Assembly (NCBI RefSeq): GCF_000745345.1
Contig: NZ_JQNR01000003.1
Location: 1,178,001 to 1,242,000 of the forward strand
Direction: 5' to 3'
DNA: 64,000 nt
From: Actinacidiphila yeochonensis CN732
GTDB lineage: Bacteria; Actinomycetota; Actinomycetes; Streptomycetales; Streptomycetaceae
This document shows positions 60,771 to 64,000 of the stretch, piece by piece (position 1 is the stretch's first letter; the number at the start of each line of letters is the position of its first letter). A program made the position numbers and the translations under genes. Below the pieces are notes generated by a model, which worked only from the letters and a program-made list of their open reading frames with translations, had not been told where the DNA came from and made no database searches.

Positions 60771-61435
60771 GCCGTCAGAGCGTCCACGCCTCCGGCAAGA
60801 GGATCGTCGTTCTCGCCGGTGAAAGCTCCAACGACCGCCGCATGCTGGCGGCCCTCATCAAGGCGAACCACCCGGCGCTCGCCGATACCGTCACCCTGAC
60901 CGAGATCACCGACCAGGTGCGGCTCAGGAAGAAGTCAGGCACCGACCTCTCCACAGCCGCGACCACGCTGGTGAAGAAGGCGTGCGGCAAGGCACGACAG
61001 AAGAACGGACTCTTCGTGGGCATCGCGGTCCATGAGGACATGGATGCCTCCCCCGGTCCGGCCTACGACCTCGCCCGCCGCACGGTCTCGGCGGCCCTGG
61101 CGAAGGCAGCCGGTACGAACTCGACCGCGTACGCTCTCGCGGCGGCGGAGTCCGAGGCATGGCTGCTGCTCTTCCCGGACGCCTTTCCCCTGGTGCACCG
61201 CTCCTGGTCCATCCCCGCGCAGTTGCGCGGAAAGGACACAGGCCGCCGCCGGACACCGAACGAGGACCTGATCGGCGCACTCAGCACACCCGGTTACCGT
61301 GAGAGCGACGGTCCCGTGATCCTCACCGAGGCCCTGAAGCGGGGAATGTTGACCCACCCCGAGGGCTCGAACCGGTCCTACTCGGAATTCCTCGCGGATT
61401 TGGCGAAGTGGCAGCCCGCAGCACCCCAGCGGTGA
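60767..61435 (+). CDS. TOPRIM-like (DUF4276-like) protein, partner of the AAA ATPase
   Basis: 222 residues. GKRIVVLAGESSNDRRMLAA has the conserved Glu of a TOPRIM first strand; FVGIAVHEDMDASPG supplies a D-x-D; further ELEAW-like AAAESEAWLLLFPDAF. This arrangement fits a metal-dependent TOPRIM/DUF4276-type nuclease. GTG at 60767 overlaps the ATPase stop by 4 nt. ATPase + TOPRIM two-gene systems (PARIS and Gabija-like) are known antiphage systems; this pair is not identical to either by eye. Confidence 0.7.
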   Translation: MSRQSVHASGKRIVVLAGESSNDRRMLAALIKANHPALADTVTLTEITDQVRLRKKSGTDLSTAATTLVKKACGKARQKNGLFVGIAVHEDMDASPGPAYDLARRTVSAALAKAAGTNSTAYALAAAESEAWLLLFPDAFPLVHRSWSIPAQLRGKDTGRRRTPNEDLIGALSTPGYRESDGPVILTEALKRGMLTHPEGSNRSYSEFLADLAKWQPAAPQR

Positions 61436-61491
61436 CACCCTGACCTCGCGCGGAACGGGCCCGCGCGATAGGAAGGCGGGCGCGGGAAAAG

Positions 61492-61543
61492 CAACGGGGC
61501 GAGGTGCGCCTGCGGTGAGTGGCAGGTGTACCTCGCCCCGTTG
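61492..61543 (-). terminator. tmRNA terminator
   Basis: 14-bp perfect arms (61492-61505 and 61530-61543; CAACGGGGCGAGGT and complement) with an inner CCTGC/GCAGG pairing. On the minus strand a CTTTTCCC tail follows. Ends 9 nt after the tmRNA 3' end. Confidence 0.9.
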
Positions 61544-61551
61544 GGGGAGTG

Positions 61552-61935
61552 TGGAGATGGCGGGAATCGAACCCGCGTCCTGTGGTGCGGAACCAGGGCT
61601 TCTCCGAGCGCAGTCCGCTGTGCTTTTCTCGGCCCCGGCAGTCACGCGGACAAGCCGCCGACGGGCCCAGCCACTGTTTGGTTTCCCGCTGTGTCCCGTG
61701 GCCGGGCGCAGCGGTTGAGTCCCCTAGATGATGCCAGGATCCGGGTCGGGAACAGCCCCGGGCTGACACTCCGCAGAGTCTTCGCTAGCTGCTAATTAGG
61801 CAGCGAGGGCGAAGGCGGAGGAATCGCGCTTGGAATTGGCGATTATTGGTTTCGGCATATGGTTAACGAGATCATTGCCGCTTTCTCGGCTCGCTTCCCC
61901 TGCTTCGACATCCCCAGTCGAAACCGATCATCCCC
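61552..61935 (-). ncRNA. ssrA: tmRNA (SsrA), 384 nt
   Basis: 5' GGGGATGATCGGTTTCGAC and 3' GGGTTCGATTCCCGCCATCT, then CCA. The ends pair as in the tRNA-Ala-like domain (GGGGATG with CATCTCC); the T arm GGGTTCGATTCCC is canonical. CCA is not encoded after the discriminator A (ACAC follows). The tag frame at 61840-61796 reads ANSKRDSSAFALAA then TAA. It is next to smpB as usual. Small proteins called over it (e.g. MAGIEPASC...) are artefacts. Confidence 0.95.
61796..61840 (-). other. tmRNA tag-peptide frame
   Basis: GCC AAT TCC AAG CGC ... GCC TAA encodes the degradation tag ANSKRDSSAFALAA with the ALAA end required by ClpXP-type proteases. It is two residues shorter than the tag I recall for S. 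coelicolor, which has QQ before AFALAA. Confidence 0.85.
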
Positions 61936-62104
61936 ATGTGGTGTTATCAAGGTGCACACCGGGCGGACCCGGTGGTGCTGGTCTCCATGGTACGGGATCA
62001 GCCGCGAGGGCGGCCACTGTATTCCGCCCGGTCCACCCGCGCGGGTCAGCCGCCGCCCACCCCTGCGGCCGGCCGCAGGGGGCCTCGGGGCGCCCCGGGG
62101 GGCG

Positions 62105-62584
62105 CTACCCCCGCTGCTTGCGCCGGGCCGCCGAGATCGCCCGGTCCGACTCGCGGCGGTCCTGCTTCTCCCGCAGCGTCTGCCGCTTGTCGTACTCCTT
62201 CTTGCCCTTCGCCAGCGCGATCTCGACCTTCACCCGACCGTCCTTGAAGTACAGGGCGAGCGGCACCAGGGTGTGGCCGCTCTCCTGCGACTTCTGGTTG
62301 AGCTTGTCGATCTCCGCGCGGTGCAGCAGCATCTTCCGCTTGCGGCGCGCGGAGTGGTTGGTCCACGTCCCCTGCGTGTACTCCGGGATGTGCACGTTGT
62401 GGAGGTACGCCTCGCCGCCGTCGAGCTGCGCGAAGCCGTCCACGAGCGACGCGCGGCCCAGGCGCAGCGACTTCACCTCGGTCCCGGTGAGCACCAGCCC
62501 GGCCTCGTAGGTGTCGAGGATGTGGTAGTCGTGCCGCGCCTTCTTGTTCTGCGCGATCATCTTGCGACCCGTCTCTTTAGCCAT
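62105..62584 (-). CDS. smpB: SsrA-binding protein SmpB
   Basis: 159 residues. [60 protein letters not shown] and the basic tail [20 protein letters not shown] are the full family signature. It binds the tRNA-like part of tmRNA and delivers it to stalled ribosomes. ATG 62584; 18 nt after the S41 protease stop, likely one transcript. Confidence 0.97.
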   Translation of the reverse strand: MAKETGRKMIAQNKKARHDYHILDTYEAGLVLTGTEVKSLRLGRASLVDGFAQLDGGEAYLHNVHIPEYTQGTWTNHSARRKRKMLLHRAEIDKLNQKSQESGHTLVPLALYFKDGRVKVEIALAKGKKEYDKRQTLREKQDRRESDRAISAARRKQRG

Positions 62585-62602
62585 AGCGGGGCCATTGTCG
62601 CA

Positions 62603-63916
62603 CTAGGAGGCGGCTCCGAGGCCGGCAAATACGTCGAGGCTGTCGGCGACCGGGTCGTGGCCCGCCGGCACCTCGACGTCCGGGGTGATGCCCCGGCCCT
62701 CGACGTCCCGTCCGTCCGGCAGCAGGTAGTGGCCGACGGTCAGTTCGGCGACCGAACCGTCGGAGAGCCGGCGCGGCATCTGGACCGCGCCCTTGCCGAA
62801 GGTGCGCGAGCCCATCACCACGGCCCGGCCGCGGTCCTGGAGCGCGCCGGAGAGCATCTCGGCGGCGCTCATCGTGCCGCCGTCCACCAGCACCACCAGG
62901 GGTGCGGTGGTGTTCCGGCCGGCCGCCGCGTACAGGGCCCGCTGCCGCCCGTGCACGTCGTACGTGGCGACCAGGCCGCCGTCGAGGAAGACGGACGCGG
63001 TGGCCACCGCCTCGCTGACCAGGCCCCCCGAGTTGCCCCGCAGGTCCAGGACGACGCCGTGGTCCGCGGTGCGCGCGGCCTGCCGTACCTGCCGGGCGAC
63101 GCCCTTGGTGAAGGCGTCGACGGCGATGACGGTCGGCCCGCCGGCCCGCGGGGTGACGGTGACGGGCTCGGTGGTGAGCGTCGCCCGCCGCACGGTGACC
63201 GTCCAGGAGCGGTCGCCGCGCCGCACACCCAGGGCGACGCGGCTGCCGGGCACGCCGCTGCCGCGCAGGGCGGCCACGACCTCGGTGACGGGCTCGCCGG
63301 CGCAACTGGCGGTGCCGACGGTGTCCAGGACGTCCCCCCCGCGCAGTCCGGCGCGGGCCGCGGGGCTGCCGCGCTGGATGTTCGTGATCGTGACGCGCCC
63401 GTCGTCGGCCTGCCGGACGGACACGCCGGTGCCGACGTACCTCCCGTCCAGGGCCTGCTGGAGGCCGGCGTACTCGCGGGCGGTGTAGAAGGAGGCCCAG
63501 CGGTCGCCGTCACGGTCGGCCGCGGCACGGGCGGCGGAGGCGCTGAGGGTGCCGGCGGCGTCCTGCCCGGTCGGGACGGGGTCCGGGGAGGGGGTGGCCG
63601 TCGCCGTGGGCCGGGGATCGGCGGCCGGGGTGCCGCCGATGATCGCGGCGGGCTTCCGGGCGGCCGGGACAGCCGTGGGGGCTGCCTCCGGGGCCTTCGG
63701 GGCAGCCGTGACGGCGGAGGCGGCGGCCGGGGCGGATGCCTGGGCGGGGAGGGCCGGATGGACGGCGCCCTGCCCGCGCGAGGCACGGGCCTGGGCGGGC
63801 GGGGCGGTGAGGCTGCCGGCTGCCGCGCCGGCGGCCAGTACGGCGCCGCACGCCAACGTCAGGGCGGCCCCGCGGCGCCAGCGGCGGGGCGTCCCGAACA
63901 GCGACGGGCCGGACAT
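62603..63916 (-). CDS. PDZ-S41 family C-terminal processing protease
   Basis: 437 residues. N-terminal TM/signal (RRGAALTLACGAVLAAGAAA), a Pro/Ala-rich linker, PDZ domain (ITNIQRGSPAARAGLRGGDV), then the S41 core with VVLDLRGNSGGLVSEAVATA. Catalytic Ser in VDGGTMSAAEMLSGAL and Lys in SRTFGKGAVQMPR. Cleaves exported proteins at the cell envelope. It lies upstream of smpB; FtsX would be expected just off the right edge. ATG 63916, weak ribosome binding site. Confidence 0.93.
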   Translation of the reverse strand: MSGPSLFGTPRRWRRGAALTLACGAVLAAGAAAGSLTAPPAQARASRGQGAVHPALPAQASAPAAASAVTAAPKAPEAAPTAVPAARKPAAIIGGTPAADPRPTATATPSPDPVPTGQDAAGTLSASAARAAADRDGDRWASFYTAREYAGLQQALDGRYVGTGVSVRQADDGRVTITNIQRGSPAARAGLRGGDVLDTVGTASCAGEPVTEVVAALRGSGVPGSRVALGVRRGDRSWTVTVRRATLTTEPVTVTPRAGGPTVIAVDAFTKGVARQVRQAARTADHGVVLDLRGNSGGLVSEAVATASVFLDGGLVATYDVHGRQRALYAAAGRNTTAPLVVLVDGGTMSAAEMLSGALQDRGRAVVMGSRTFGKGAVQMPRRLSDGSVAELTVGHYLLPDGRDVEGRGITPDVEVPAGHDPVADSLDVFAGLGAAS

Positions 63917-64000
63917 GGCCGGAAGTCTAGGGCAGAGGGGCCGTCCGGACGGGTCTATGGCGATACCTCACAGGAGCGATTCCGGCAACCGGAACGTTGT
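63917..64000. other. Right-edge intergenic stretch
   Basis: 84 nt. No gene is visible up to the window edge. It presumably contains the promoter or leader of the S41/smpB transcript. Confidence 0.4.

Noticed and set aside
61515-61795. Short frames such as MAGIEPASC on the plus strand
   Set aside because: They lie over the 3' half of tmRNA on the opposite strand, a well-known artefact, and have no ribosome binding site.

Overview
The window looks like a stretch of Streptomyces (or close Streptomycetaceae) chromosome. GC is very high, codons end almost always in G or C, GTG starts are common, and the gene families are typical of the genus: NnaR, DUF397/DUF5753 regulators, DUF3039, HelD, a DasR-type operator and ssrA-smpB. 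From memory, the order DUF3039, yqgE, murA, HU, malic enzyme, nnaR, S41 protease/smpB matches a conserved S. coelicolor segment (about SCO2947-SCO2967). No alignment could be run.

Left part (1-15 kb): a partial IclR regulator, a DEAD/DEAH helicase, an HTH-less UTRA protein, a Doc-type toxin-antitoxin pair, a tandem YbjQ-like cassette, an MFS exporter, tRNA-Cys, a zinc-ribbon/SPFH pair, and a coupled CMD/PEP-mutase-like pair. Then comes an insertion-like patch: a MarR/SDR divergon with two operators, flanked by the remnant of a D-amino-acid oxidase and of a second MarR protein.

Middle (15-30 kb): a three-subunit molybdenum hydroxylase (xanthine dehydrogenase type) with a large disordered extension on its Fe-S subunit; a GH20 hexosaminidase with a DasR-like operator; an XRE-TPR / CxxC peptide / HATPase module; then the housekeeping block TPR membrane protein, DUF3039, yqgE, murA and HU with strong terminators.

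Accessory island (about 30-35.5 kb), sitting where HU and malic enzyme would be neighbours: a toxin-antitoxin locus with a frameshifted toxin, an integrase C-terminal remnant, and a decayed Rhs/HINT polymorphic toxin whose AT-richer tip looks like a deaminase-fold effector, followed by a probable immunity gene.

Right part (35.5-64 kb): malic enzyme, a candidate small RNA, helD (one frameshift), a membrane-anchored PstS-like protein, a CGNR regulator, nnaR (frameshifted), an anti-sigma-like ATPase, a DUF5753 regulator followed by four tandem DUF397 genes, DUF899, a Zn-ADH diverging from a TetR gene, an atypical SDR, a secreted glycosidase, an amidase/permease operon with a GntR-FCD regulator and an AT-rich dyad, a secreted PLD-like protein, a two-gene AAA ATPase/TOPRIM-like pair (defence candidate), tmRNA, smpB and a PDZ-S41 protease. 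Several 1-nt shifts occur in G/C runs, also in genes expected to be intact, so some may be sequencing errors.
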